Part shown: piece after piece, positions 8,818 to 16,857 of the stretch
Numbering within the stretch: the first letter of the stretch is position 1
Layout of the letters: each line of letters opens with the position of its first letter
Assembly (NCBI RefSeq): GCF_036345175.1
Contig: NZ_CP107780.1
Location: 10,106,001 to 10,170,000, forward strand
DNA length: 64,000 nucleotides
Direction of reading: 5' to 3'
Source of the DNA: Streptomyces sp. NBC_00576
Lineage (GTDB): Bacteria; Actinomycetota; Actinomycetes; Streptomycetales; Streptomycetaceae
Program-made: the position numbers and the translations under genes
The notes under the pieces: model-generated
The model's input: the letters and a program-made list of their open reading frames with translations, nothing else
The model's database searches: none
What the model was told of the DNA's origin: nothing

Positions 8818-9468
8818 TCACGCCCGCCGCCGCGTCCACTCCGGCCCCGTACGCGCCCACGCGCGTTCCCACTCCCCGAGGCGCCGCTGAACGACCGTAC
8901 GGCGTAAGGCGGTTCGGGCGAGGAGTACAACACCGGCGGCCACCCCCGCGGCACAGATCCCCACCGCCGCCGTGTGCTGCCGGACCGCGGCGGCGCCGGG
9001 CGGCGGCGCGACGGTCCGCCCGTGCGCGTCGAGCCACAGATCGACGGCGTCACCGCGTCGCGTACCGGCCGGCACGTGCGCCGTCGCCGTGCGCGCCCCC
9101 GCCCCAGGTTCCGTCCACAGCACCCGCACGCGGTACAGGTACTGTCTGCCGGCCAGCGCCGGGGGCGCCCCGGCATCCGCTCCGGCGACAGCCACCGCAT
9201 GGACGAGATGACGCTCGGCACGTTGCGCGGTGGCCGTCGCCCGAGCCTCGTCGTATGTCCACCGGGCCGCGAGGACCCCGGCCAGGGGCGCGCCGACGAA
9301 CAGCGCCACGGCGAGGACGAGCACCGTCCACGCCTCCACGACGTCCGACCGGCGGCGCAGCGGATTGCGCCGCCAGCGCCAGCCGTACACCCGGGTTCGC
9401 CCTCGGACCGCCACCCGCCCATCGTCGCGCGCGGCACCGACCGAACGGGAGTCGCGTACGAGGGGCAC
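8818..9468 (-). CDS. Rv1733c-like two-helix membrane protein
   Basis: The 216-residue protein has two membrane segments, about residues 47-68 (VVEAWTVLVLAVALFVGAPL) and 163-183 (AAVGICAAGVAAGVVLLART), flanking an extracytoplasmic domain of about 95 residues. Before the first helix is a conserved basic YGWRWRRNPLRRRSDVVEAW segment. This layout is that of the Rv1733c family, widespread and often multicopy in streptomycetes and mycobacteria, with no established function. It sits 23 bp beyond the convergent amidohydrolase gene. Confidence 0.75.
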   Translation of the reverse strand: MPLVRDSRSVGAARDDGRVAVRGRTRVYGWRWRRNPLRRRSDVVEAWTVLVLAVALFVGAPLAGVLAARWTYDEARATATAQRAERHLVHAVAVAGADAGAPPALAGRQYLYRVRVLWTEPGAGARTATAHVPAGTRRGDAVDLWLDAHGRTVAPPPGAAAVRQHTAAVGICAAGVAAGVVLLARTALRRTVVQRRLGEWERAWARTGPEWTRRRA

Positions 9469-9528
9469 GCGTACGACCGGCCCGCGCCCCCGTGGGTCCG
9501 GCGCACCACCGAGGGCCGTGGCCCGGCC

Positions 9529-10287
9529 TCAGCCGAAGCGTTCGATCCGGATCCGGTGCACGGGCTGGCCCGCCGCCACCAGCAGCCGCGAGGCGTGCTC
9601 GGCGAAGGCGTTGGAGCCGCACACGTACGCCTCCCAGCCGCCCGGCGGCTGCTCGGCGGCCAGCAGCGGCGCCACGTGGGATGCCGCCAGCCGCCCGACC
9701 GGCACACCCTCGGGCGCCCGGCGGGTGAAGACGGGAGTGGTCTCGGTCCCGTACTTCCGCGCGTAGATCAGCTCCTCGGGGCCGCGCGCGGACACCAGCA
9801 GCCGCAGCGGCACGGTCACGCCGCACGCGCGGTGGTGCCGGATCATCGACATCAGCGGTACGACGCCGGAGCCGGCGCCGATCAGCAGCGCGGGACGGTC
9901 GCCCGGCCAGGCGAAGAAGCCGCTGAGCGGACCGCGCACCTCGACCTCGTCGCCCGGTTTGGCAACCGTGTGGAACCAGCCGGAGACCTCGCCGCCCTCG
10001 ACATGGTCCAGGGTCAGCTCGATGTGCCCGGCGTCGCCCGGGGGCGAGGCGATCGAGTAGTGGCGCTGGGCCGTGTAACCGTCTTCGGCCCGCAGCCGCA
10101 GCATAAGGTGCTGGCCGGGCAGATGACCCGCCCAACCGGGCACCGCGAACCGGAAGGTGGACGCGCGGGGCGTCTCCCGCCGGACCTCGGTCAGGGTGGC
10201 CGTCTGCCAGAGGGCCGCCGCCCGGTTGCTGACGGCGATACGGCCCGGCACCGCGAATCCGGTCGGAGGGACAAAGGTCTCAGTCAC
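9529..10287 (-). CDS. FAD/NAD(P)-binding ferredoxin-reductase-type oxidoreductase
   Basis: The product, about 252 residues, starts at GTG 10287, whose codon overlaps the end of the upstream gene by 8 bp; AGAGG lies upstream. It has a flavin-binding RHYSIASPP motif, the LPGQHLMLRL barrel strand, and a nucleotide-binding IGAGSGVVPLMSMI segment, ending with YVCGSNAFAE. No C-terminal 2Fe-2S domain is present. It probably passes electrons between NAD(P)H and the molybdopterin enzyme encoded just upstream; this gene pair is frequent in actinobacteria. Its true electron partner and physiological substrate are unknown. Confidence 0.85.
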   Translation of the reverse strand: MTETFVPPTGFAVPGRIAVSNRAAALWQTATLTEVRRETPRASTFRFAVPGWAGHLPGQHLMLRLRAEDGYTAQRHYSIASPPGDAGHIELTLDHVEGGEVSGWFHTVAKPGDEVEVRGPLSGFFAWPGDRPALLIGAGSGVVPLMSMIRHHRACGVTVPLRLLVSARGPEELIYARKYGTETTPVFTRRAPEGVPVGRLAASHVAPLLAAEQPPGGWEAYVCGSNAFAEHASRLLVAAGQPVHRIRIERFG

Positions 10288-10885
10288 CGGAGTACCTCTG
10301 CTCATCCCACGGGTTCCCGCGCGCGTGATAGCCGTTCTGCTCCCAGAACCCCGGCTCGTCGTGGTCGAGGAGCCGCAGACCCGCGATCCACTTCGCGCTC
10401 TTCCAGAAGTACAGATGCGGCACCAGCAGCCGCGCCGGGCCACCGTGCTCGGCGGGCAGGGGCCGCCCCTCGTACTCCCAGGCGATCCACGCCCGGCCGC
10501 CGGTCAGGTCGGCGAGCGGGAGGTTCGTGGTGTACCCGGTGTGCGAGTAGGCGACGGCGTGCGTCGCGGACCCGTCGGGCCGCACGGCGTCGAGGAACGC
10601 GTCCAGGGACACGCCCCCGAACCGCACCCCGAACTTCGACCAGCTCGTCACACAGTGGATGTCACCCTCGTACGCCGACGCGGGCAGCGCGTGGGCCTCG
10701 GCCCAGTCCCACGTGTGCGGCTCGGCCACCAGGCCGTCGATCCGGAAGGACCAGTCCGCGGGCGCCAGATCGGGGGTGACCTCGGCGGACAGGACGGGCC
10801 AGTCGTCGCCCGCGTCGTACTGGCCGGGCGGCAACCCGGCGTTGTAGACGCGCGGGCGTCCGCTGAAGCCTCGGGTGACGTTCAT
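10280..10885 (-). CDS. Molybdopterin-dependent sulfite-oxidase-like oxidoreductase
   Basis: This 201-residue protein is the catalytic domain of the sulfite oxidase superfamily without heme or dimerisation domains. It has WSFRIDGLVAEPHTWDWAEAHALPA, the Mo-ligand Cys in IHCVTSWSKFGVRFGGV, and AYSHTGYTTNLPL followed by RLLVPHLYFWKSAKWI. The length and motifs fit the short YedY/MsrP-like branch. No Tat signal is seen, so it is presumably cytoplasmic. It overlaps the flavin reductase gene and the two likely work as a unit. The substrate is unknown; methionine sulfoxide or other S/N-oxides are possible. Confidence 0.85.
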   Translation of the reverse strand: MNVTRGFSGRPRVYNAGLPPGQYDAGDDWPVLSAEVTPDLAPADWSFRIDGLVAEPHTWDWAEAHALPASAYEGDIHCVTSWSKFGVRFGGVSLDAFLDAVRPDGSATHAVAYSHTGYTTNLPLADLTGGRAWIAWEYEGRPLPAEHGGPARLLVPHLYFWKSAKWIAGLRLLDHDEPGFWEQNGYHARGNPWDEQRYSGD

Positions 10886-11117
10886 AGGGTGGATGCCTCA
10901 CGGTCAGGCCTGGTCAGTCGGTACGCGTACCACCGTACGGGGTCACCGGGCATGCCCCGGACCCCGGGCCCGCGGTGATCATTGCGGGCGTATGAACACT
11001 CCTCAAGCCTTCGGAACCCCGGGAATAGCAGTCCCGCGATCGACCTTGCGGTTGAGTGCGGGTCCTGGTGATCGGCGCACCGGCTGATCAGGCGCGAGCG
11101 AAGGAGAGTGGGAGCAG

Positions 11118-12041
11118 ATGCCCAAGGCGTACGTCTTCACACGGTTCGGCGGCCCGGAGACCGAGGCGTTCGTCGACGTGGACCGGCCGCGCCCCGGCCC
11201 CGGACAACTGCTCGTGGCGGTGCGCGCGGCCGGCGTGAACCCCGTCGACTGGAAGCAGCGCACCGGCTACGCCCGCGCGGGCGGCGCGGCGCGCGAGCTG
11301 CCCGCCGTCTTCGGCAACGAGGTGTCCGGAGTCGTCGCGGAGGTCGGTGAGGATGTCACCGGCTTCGCCGTCGGGGACGCGGTCTTCGGCAACCCGGTCG
11401 CCGGCGGCTACGCCGATTACGCGCTGCTGCCCGTCACGGTGACCGCGCCCAAGCCCGCCGGGCTGTCCTTCCCGGACGCGGCGGCCCTGCCCGTCGCGGC
11501 GGCGACCGCGTACGACGGCGTCGAACAGCTCGCCCTGCCCGAGGGCGCCACCCTGGTGGTCACCGGTGCGGGCGGCGGGGTCGGCGCCGCGATCCTCCAG
11601 ATCGCCCGGACCCGGGGGCTACGGGTCGTCGGGGTCGCGAGCGACGGGAAGAAGGACTTCGTCGAGTCGCTGGGCGCGGTGCACGTCCCGTCCGGCCCCG
11701 ACCTGGCCGCACGGGTGCGGGCGGCGGCCCCGGAGGGCGTCGACGGCGTCTACGACCTGGTCGGCGGCGAGGTGCTCGCCGAGGCCGCGACCCTGCTGAC
11801 CGACCGCACCAAGCTGATCACGGCGGGCGCACCCGCCGACGTCGTGGAGCGACTCGGCGGTGCCCGGGTCGCCCGCGCCCGCGACGCCGCCGTCCTCGAA
11901 GCGGTCGCGGACCTCGTCGTACGCGGCGACCTGAACCCGTATGTGACCCGCACCTTCCCGCTCGACCGGGCCGGTGAGGCGCTGCGCACGGTCGAGGAGG
12001 GCCACGCGCGCGGCAAGATCGTGATCGAGGTCGCCCGATGA
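11118..12041 (+). CDS. NADP-dependent quinone-oxidoreductase-like MDR protein
   Basis: The 307-residue protein belongs to the medium-chain dehydrogenase/reductase superfamily, quinone oxidoreductase branch without zinc ligands. The catalytic barrel spans about 1-120 and 260-307 and includes AAGVNPVDWKQRTGY and FGNEVSGVVAEVG. The Rossmann domain has VTGAGGGVGAAILQIA near residue 145. Such enzymes reduce quinones or enones using NADPH. The strong ribosome site GGAGAG precedes ATG 11118. The stop overlaps the next gene's ATG by 4 bp, so the acetyltransferase is translationally coupled. Confidence 0.85.
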   Translation: MPKAYVFTRFGGPETEAFVDVDRPRPGPGQLLVAVRAAGVNPVDWKQRTGYARAGGAARELPAVFGNEVSGVVAEVGEDVTGFAVGDAVFGNPVAGGYADYALLPVTVTAPKPAGLSFPDAAALPVAAATAYDGVEQLALPEGATLVVTGAGGGVGAAILQIARTRGLRVVGVASDGKKDFVESLGAVHVPSGPDLAARVRAAAPEGVDGVYDLVGGEVLAEAATLLTDRTKLITAGAPADVVERLGGARVARARDAAVLEAVADLVVRGDLNPYVTRTFPLDRAGEALRTVEEGHARGKIVIEVAR

Positions 12042-12760
12042 GCGACGGCGCGCCCCACGTCCTCGACAACCCCGCCCTGGCCGCGCTGACCGGCCCGCAC
12101 GCCCACTTCGCCGAGCGGCGCGGCCGCGTGTTGCGCTACCCCGTCGACGTGTCGCCGTGGCTGGCGCTGCCCGACGAGCCCGACGCCGACGACTGGGCCG
12201 ATGTCGCCGCGCTCGCGGGCCCCGGCGCCGAGGTGCCTCTGGCGGGCTTCGCGGGACGGGTCCCCGAGGGCTGGGAGATCACGTTCGAGATCGACGGCGT
12301 GCAGTTCGTGGACGACGGCCTCGTCGCCGGGCCGGACCCGGAGTCGGTCCGCCTCGGCCCCGCAGACGTGCCCGAGATCCTCGACCTCATCGAACGGACC
12401 CGGCCGGGCCCCTTCCTGCCCCGCACCGTCGAGATGGGCACCTATCTGGGTATCCGCCGGGACGGCGCCCTCGTCGCCATGGCGGGGGAGCGGCTGCACC
12501 CGCCCGGCTGGACCGAGATCAGCGCGGTCTGCACCGACCCCGCGGTTCGCGGCCAGGGCCTGGCGACCCGGCTGATCCGCGCCGTCGCCCACGGCATCCG
12601 GGAACGCGGTGAGACGCCCTTCCTGCACACCGGAGCCGGGAACACCCACGCCATCCGGCTCTATGAGTCCCTCGGCTTCCGGCTGCGCCGCAGAACCGCG
12701 TTCCTGGCGGCCCGGGTGCCCGAACGCCTCGGCGACGAGCGGGAGTTGGCGGTGCCGTAG
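12038..12760 (+). CDS. GNAT-family N-acetyltransferase
   Basis: The 240-residue protein has a C-terminal GNAT domain: EISAVCTDPAVRGQGLATRLI (motif A with the RGQGLA acetyl-CoA pyrophosphate loop, near 170) and FLHTGAGNTHAIRLYESLGFRLRR (motif B). The first 100 residues are an extra segment with ALTGPHAHFAERRGRVLRYP, seen in the FR47-like subgroup. It is coupled by a 4-bp overlap to the quinone-reductase gene. The acceptor substrate is unknown. Confidence 0.82.
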   Translation: MSDGAPHVLDNPALAALTGPHAHFAERRGRVLRYPVDVSPWLALPDEPDADDWADVAALAGPGAEVPLAGFAGRVPEGWEITFEIDGVQFVDDGLVAGPDPESVRLGPADVPEILDLIERTRPGPFLPRTVEMGTYLGIRRDGALVAMAGERLHPPGWTEISAVCTDPAVRGQGLATRLIRAVAHGIRERGETPFLHTGAGNTHAIRLYESLGFRLRRRTAFLAARVPERLGDERELAVP

Positions 12761-12827
12761 CAGGGATGTCACACAGTGAGAATCGGGGTGGAGAGGACCT
12801 GCGCCCAACTGTTCGGGTAGTGTTGCC

Positions 12828-12925
12828 GTCCGGCTGTGGAACGCCCCAGCCGGACATCACCTGGGAGGTGAGACCCATTACCGCTGTGTCAGGTCGGGTG
12901 CTCTCACCTCAAGGCAGCGAGTCGC
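12828..12925 (+). promoter_or_regulatory. Orphan leader-like segment: hairpin plus strong Shine-Dalgarno without a credible gene
   Basis: A perfect 9-bp stem (GTCCGGCTG at 12828-12836 pairing with CAGCCGGAC at 12847-12855) is followed by GGGAGGTGA at 12863-12871 and then ATT ACC GCT. This resembles the leader of an ATT-initiated gene such as infC, but the open frame that follows encodes nothing recognisable and ends at 13032. It may be a detached leader fragment or an uncharacterised small RNA. Confidence 0.3.
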
Positions 12926-12948
12926 TCCGCGGGAGGTGCCGCGAGGGG

Positions 12949-13012
12949 TTGTCGGTTCGCTGCGGCGGGGTCGCGGCTGGTCGCGCAGTTCCCCGCGCCC
13001 CTTTGGGCGCGG
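12949..13012. repeat. Streptomyces-type intergenic repeat (GGTCGCGCAGTTCCCCGCGC element)
   Basis: The segment contains TGGTCGCGCAGTTCCCCGCG followed by a CGCCCCTTTGGGCG hairpin. I recognise this as the short repeated element scattered between genes in many Streptomyces genomes. Its function is unknown. No second copy was noticed in this window. Together with the leader-like segment it fills the 317-bp gap 12761-13077. Confidence 0.6.
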
Positions 13013-13077
13013 ACACTGCTGGGCTCGCTTAGGCGATCGCGAGAGCGCCCTTCGGCTTCCGAAAGGCTCTCGATTCC

Positions 13078-13881
13078 ATGCCCTCCAGTTCTTCCAGTTC
13101 TTCTTCGCTCAACTCCTCCCCGGCATCCGTCGCCGCCGCCCTGCGCGCGGCAGGCTGTGTCTTCGCCGAGGACGAGGCACGGTTGATACTCTCCGCCGCC
13201 CCTGGCCCGGACGAGCTGGCCGACATGGTCGCCCGCCGCGCCTTGGGCCTTCCACTCGAACACGTCCTCGGCTGGGCCGAGTTCAGCGGCCTGCGCATCG
13301 TCGTCGAGCATGGTGTCTTCGTGCCGCGCAGACGCACCGAGTTCCTGGTCGCCGAGGCCCTCGCCCAGGCCCCGGACGCGTCCGTCGTCGTGGACCTGTG
13401 CTGCGGCTCGGGCGCGGTCGGCGCCGCGCTGGCCGCCGTACTCACCGGGGTCGAACTGCACGCCGCCGACATCGACCCCGTGGCCGTGCGCTGCGCCCAC
13501 CGCAATGTCGCCGCGTACGGCGGCCGTGCCCACGAGGGCGACCTGTTCGAGGCCCTGCCCGCCGGCCTGCGCGGCCGGGTCGGGATCCTCGCCGCCAACG
13601 TGCCCTATGTCCCGACCGAGGAGGTCGGCCTGCTGCCCCCGGAAGCGCGCGACCACGAACCCCTGGTCGCGCTGGACGGCGGCGGCGACGGCCTCGACGT
13701 ACTGCGCCGGGTCGCCGCCGGGGCACGGCAGTGGCTGGCCCCCGGCGGCTGCCTCCTCGTCGAGACGAGCGAACGCCAGGCACCGTCGGCGATCGAGGCC
13801 TTCGAGAAGGGTGGCCTGGTCACGCGGCTCGCGGTGTCCGAGGAGCTGTACGCGCATGTGGTGGTAGGAGTCCAGGCCTAG
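13078..13881 (+). CDS. PrmC/HemK-related putative protein N5-glutamine methyltransferase
   Basis: The 267-residue protein resembles PrmC, which methylates the GGQ glutamine of release factors. It has a helical N domain, the pre-motif PLEHVLGWAEFSGLRIVVEHGVFVPR, motif I VVVDLCCGSGAVGAAL (about 103-118) and ADIDPVAVRCAHRNV. The signature NPPY is replaced by NVPY (ILAANVPYVP, near residue 181). That change, plus the EARDHEPLVALDGGGDGLDVLRR segment, places it in a PrmC-like side family rather than PrmC itself, so the target is uncertain. A run of eight serines follows the start Met and Pro. Confidence 0.8.
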   Translation: MPSSSSSSSSLNSSPASVAAALRAAGCVFAEDEARLILSAAPGPDELADMVARRALGLPLEHVLGWAEFSGLRIVVEHGVFVPRRRTEFLVAEALAQAPDASVVVDLCCGSGAVGAALAAVLTGVELHAADIDPVAVRCAHRNVAAYGGRAHEGDLFEALPAGLRGRVGILAANVPYVPTEEVGLLPPEARDHEPLVALDGGGDGLDVLRRVAAGARQWLAPGGCLLVETSERQAPSAIEAFEKGGLVTRLAVSEELYAHVVVGVQA

Positions 13882-13894
13882 GCGCGCGGAACGA

Positions 13895-13937
13895 CCGGTG
13901 GCGTCCGTGCGAGGGTGCTCGCACGGACGGCCACCGG
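13895..13937. terminator. Bidirectional hairpin between convergent genes
   Basis: Arms 13895-13913 and 13918-13937 pair over about 19 bp with one bulged base and a 4-nt loop. It lies between the PrmC-like gene and the convergent secreted-protein gene and should terminate both. Confidence 0.75.
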
Positions 13938-13961
13938 CCGTGGGGGTTCCGGGTTCCCGGC

Positions 13962-14498
13962 TCAGAGCCGGTAGGGCTTCGAACGTCGGCGCAGTACCCA
14001 GGCCGCCGCCACGGCGCCGCACGCGACCAGTACGCCGCCTGCCACGAGGGTGAGGGTGCCGTAGTCCTCGGCAGCACCGCCGAGACCGCCCATGACACCC
14101 CGGGTGGGGGAGGCCGTGGCGGAGATGGTGGGCGTCGAGGCGGTGCTGACGATGACCGCCTGGGAACCGGCGGTGGCACCGTTCGCGCACCGCACGGTGA
14201 CGGTGTAGGTGCCGGGGCCGATGTTGGACCAGACGGCGGACTGGCTGGCGCTCGTCCCCGAGAGCGTGACCACACGCCCGTCGTTGAAGGACCGCTGGCT
14301 GCTGTTGAGGAGCGAGGCGCTGCCGTAGCCGCTGCCGCTGCTGGTGAGGCATGTGGTGGTGGTCACCGAGACCGTGGACCCGCTGGTGCTCACGGAGATC
14401 CCGGCCGCCGAAGCGGTCTGGGCGGTCAGGGTGAGCGGAAGCACGGCGGCGGCCGCCACGGTCAGGCCGGATCGGAGGAGGAGTGGAACGGTTCGCAT
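13962..14498 (-). CDS. Secreted, C-terminally membrane-anchored protein of unknown function
   Basis: The 178-residue protein has a signal peptide (residues 1 to about 32, cleavage after TASA), a Ser/Thr-rich extracellular domain with two Cys (CLTSSGSG and VRCANGATAG, about 90 residues) and a C-terminal membrane helix (about 148-168, LVAGGVLVACGAVAAAWVL) followed by RRRSKPYRL. It lacks an LPxTG-type sorting motif, so it is a type I membrane protein exposed on the surface. A Shine-Dalgarno GGAGGG lies 8 nt before ATG 14498. No family is recognised. Confidence 0.7.
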   Translation of the reverse strand: MRTVPLLLRSGLTVAAAAVLPLTLTAQTASAAGISVSTSGSTVSVTTTTCLTSSGSGYGSASLLNSSQRSFNDGRVVTLSGTSASQSAVWSNIGPGTYTVTVRCANGATAGSQAVIVSTASTPTISATASPTRGVMGGLGGAAEDYGTLTLVAGGVLVACGAVAAAWVLRRRSKPYRL

Positions 14499-14705
14499 GT
14501 GGACTGCCCTCCAGCGGCACGGTTGGCGGTACGTCCCATGCGCCGCCGAGGGGTCGGGGATCGCCCGTGCTGCCTCGGGGCCAGCAAACGTGCCCCCGGC
14601 CAGGACCGCATCCGGACTGCCACCAGGCAGGTGATGGATTCGTTCGTACGGCGGACCGGTGATGGGTTGTCAGGGCGATCAGGACCACCGCCCCGCGACG
14701 TCGTT

Positions 14706-15683
14706 CTACGGAGCCGTCACCGCCGTCCGCTCCGCCGAGAACCCACCCCACGTCCCGTCCGGTAGCCGCGCTCTGATCCGTACCCGGTATCCGACCCCCG
14801 CGTCCCGGCCCGCATAGAAGCTGTACGACGCCCGCTCGCGCGGTGCGGGGCCGCCCCACACGAGGGACGTGGCCGGACGTCCGTCGAGCTGGATCTCGTA
14901 CTCCGTGATCACGCCGTCGGGGCGCGGCGGTATCCAGGACAGGTCGAGGTAGTACGCCCCGTCCGTGCGATGGGTCGTCGTACGGAAGCCGGTGGGGGCG
15001 GTGGCGCGGCCGTCGTCGGTGCCCGGTGCGGTGGTCAGCCGTACGGGGTCGCCGGCGGGGGAGACGTTGTCGGCGGCGTCGCGGGCGCGGACGGTGAAGG
15101 TGTAGTCGGTGCCCGGTCGCAGCCCGGTGACCACAGCGGTTGTCCGGTCCCCGCTCACGGTGTGGATTCTCGACGTGCCCTGGTAGATGTCGTACGAGGC
15201 CACACCCCGGTCGTCGGTCGACGCACCCCAGGAGAGCCGTGCCGACCGGCTGCCGGCCGGGCTGCCCCGCGGGTGGCCGGGGCGGGTCGGGGCGGTGGCG
15301 TCCGCCGGGGACGCGACGGGGGTCGTCGCGCGGACACCCTCGCTGTGTGGCCCGGAGCGCCCGTCGGTGTTCCGTGCCCGCACGGTGAAGACGTACGGGG
15401 TGGCCGGGGCGAGGCCGACGACATCCACCATGTGCTCCGAACCGGGCACCTCTCTCACCTTCATCCCGCCGCGATACACCTCGTACACGGCGACCTCGGG
15501 CCCGTCCGGTGCCCGATTCCACATCACGTGCACGCTGGTCGCGCTGCCCGCGGCGGCTGTGACCCCGGCCGGGGTGGGCGGAAGCCGGACCCCCGTGCCG
15601 CTCCCGTCCCCGCTCCAGGCACAGGAGACGGTGAGCAGCAGCACACCGCAGACGGACGTGACGTAACGGACGACGCGTCGCAC
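14706..15683 (-). CDS. Secreted fibronectin type III lipoprotein
   Basis: The product, about 325 residues, starts best at GTG 15683, with GAGGGG about 8 nt upstream; ATG 15701 has its ribosome site too close. The N terminus has a lipobox LLTVSC, so the protein should be tethered to the outer face of the membrane. Two fibronectin III repeats are clear: about 35-125 with VMWNRAPDGPEVAVYEVYRG and 132-220 with LSWGASTDDRGVASYDIYQG, each closing with TPYVFTVRARN or DYTFTVRARD. A third, diverged FnIII-like domain runs from about 225 to the end. Such domains are typical accessories of extracellular polysaccharide enzymes. It is divergent from a chitosanase gene and shares a DasR-like site with it. 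Confidence 0.8.
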   Translation of the reverse strand: MRRVVRYVTSVCGVLLLTVSCAWSGDGSGTGVRLPPTPAGVTAAAGSATSVHVMWNRAPDGPEVAVYEVYRGGMKVREVPGSEHMVDVVGLAPATPYVFTVRARNTDGRSGPHSEGVRATTPVASPADATAPTRPGHPRGSPAGSRSARLSWGASTDDRGVASYDIYQGTSRIHTVSGDRTTAVVTGLRPGTDYTFTVRARDAADNVSPAGDPVRLTTAPGTDDGRATAPTGFRTTTHRTDGAYYLDLSWIPPRPDGVITEYEIQLDGRPATSLVWGGPAPRERASYSFYAGRDAGVGYRVRIRARLPDGTWGGFSAERTAVTAP

Positions 15684-15713
15684 AGCCGGCCCCTCTTCCA
15701 TCCCTCCCGCATG

Positions 15714-15731
15714 TATTGGTCCGGACCAATA
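15714..15731. promoter_or_regulatory. DasR-responsive element (dre)-like palindrome
   Basis: TATTGGTCCGGACCAATA is a perfect 18-bp palindrome containing the TGGTC-N2-GACCA core of DasR-binding sites, which control chitin and N-acetylglucosamine genes in streptomycetes. It lies 31 bp upstream of the lipoprotein GTG start, in the 365-bp gap to the divergent GH75 chitosanase. The rest of that gap holds no other gene. Confidence 0.65.
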
Positions 15732-16048
15732 TGGACCCCGTGGGGTGGGTGCATCAAGAGGGATGCGGATGCTGTGTGGCCGCCTGGAATACGTATGCTG
15801 AAGCTCATCAAGGCTGAACTGGCCCTGCTGTCAGGGCAGTTCATGTCAGTGGCGCGGAACCGCTGTCGTCGCAGGACTCGCGCCGGTGCGGGCGGCCGGG
15901 CGGCCGGAGCCGACGCAGGCTCAGGTGCCCGGCCCCTGTCGGGAGTTCGGGGTATGCACCGTACGGCCCCCCAACGGTGGACGCGTGATCGGACCGGTAC
16001 CAGATTGGACCGAGTGTCCGTCAGATCCCCTAGGAGAGGCCCCCTATC

Positions 16049-16765
16049 GTGCGTGTCCAGACGCTGACGCTCGCCGCGGCCGGCGCCGCCCTGCTCGCCC
16101 CGACCACTCTTCCCGCCGCCGTCCACTCGAATGAGCCGGTGCGGTACGAGGGCAGCGTCCGGGCCGCCGACCTGCTGGCCAAGGTGCGTGACTGCACGCC
16201 CGTGTCCAACGGCCGCTATCGCAGCGACGCCGGAACCCCGGCGGACATCCCTGTCTGCGGCACCGAGGACGCCGTGTTCTGGAAGGCCGACATGGACATC
16301 GACTGCGACGGTCGGCCCGGCCCGCGCTGCAACAGCCGCACCGACCCGTACTTCGCCAACAGCACCGCGTACCAGCAGTCCGATGGTGGCGAACTGGCCC
16401 CCGAACGCCTGCCGTTCATCGTCGTACCGGTCGCCAGCAGCATCTGGAACTACCGTGACCACGGCATCCGGGGCGGCTCGGTCGCCGCCGTCGTCTACCG
16501 GGACCGAGTGGAGTACGCGGTCGTCGGCGACACCGGACCGTACGACATCATCGGTGAGGCGTCCTACGCCACCGCCGACGCGCTGGGCATCAACCCCAAC
16601 CCACACGGCGGCGGGGCCGCCTCCGGCGTCACGTACATCGTCTTCAAGAACTCCAGGGTGTCGCCGATCGAGGACCACGCGGCGGCGGTGGAGACGGGGG
16701 AGCAGTTGGCGAAGCAGTTCGTGGGCCAGGTCGACGCGGGTGACGCGGGCGTGGACGGCGACTGA
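16049..16765 (+). CDS. Secreted GH75 chitosanase
   Basis: The 238-residue protein hydrolyses chitosan outside the cell. It starts at GTG 16049 with AGGAGAGG about 9 nt upstream and has a signal peptide to about residue 24 (LAAAGAALLAPTTLPAA). The mature part has the GH75 hallmarks: VFWKADMDIDCDGRPG, with the catalytic Asp region near residue 90, PFIVVP, and VVGDTGPYDIIGEAS near 165, which carries the conserved Asp and Glu. Length fits bacterial GH75 enzymes without an extra binding domain. The dre-like site upstream suggests induction with the chitin/chitosan regulon. A stem-loop follows the gene. Confidence 0.88.
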   Translation: MRVQTLTLAAAGAALLAPTTLPAAVHSNEPVRYEGSVRAADLLAKVRDCTPVSNGRYRSDAGTPADIPVCGTEDAVFWKADMDIDCDGRPGPRCNSRTDPYFANSTAYQQSDGGELAPERLPFIVVPVASSIWNYRDHGIRGGSVAAVVYRDRVEYAVVGDTGPYDIIGEASYATADALGINPNPHGGGAASGVTYIVFKNSRVSPIEDHAAAVETGEQLAKQFVGQVDAGDAGVDGD

Positions 16766-16796
16766 GGCGACCGGCTCCGGACGGGCCTTGGGGAGG

Positions 16797-16832
16797 GGCG
16801 GCGGGCCGGTCCTCGAACCGTTCCCCGCCGCC
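16797..16832. terminator. Stem-loop between chitosanase and dhaM
   Basis: GGCGGCGGG (16797-16805) pairs with CCCGCCGCC (16824-16832), with further pairing of CGGT and ACCG inside. It lies between the convergent chitosanase and dhaM genes. Confidence 0.6.
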
Positions 16833-16857
16833 TTCTTCCCGCCCTTCCCGTCCTCCC

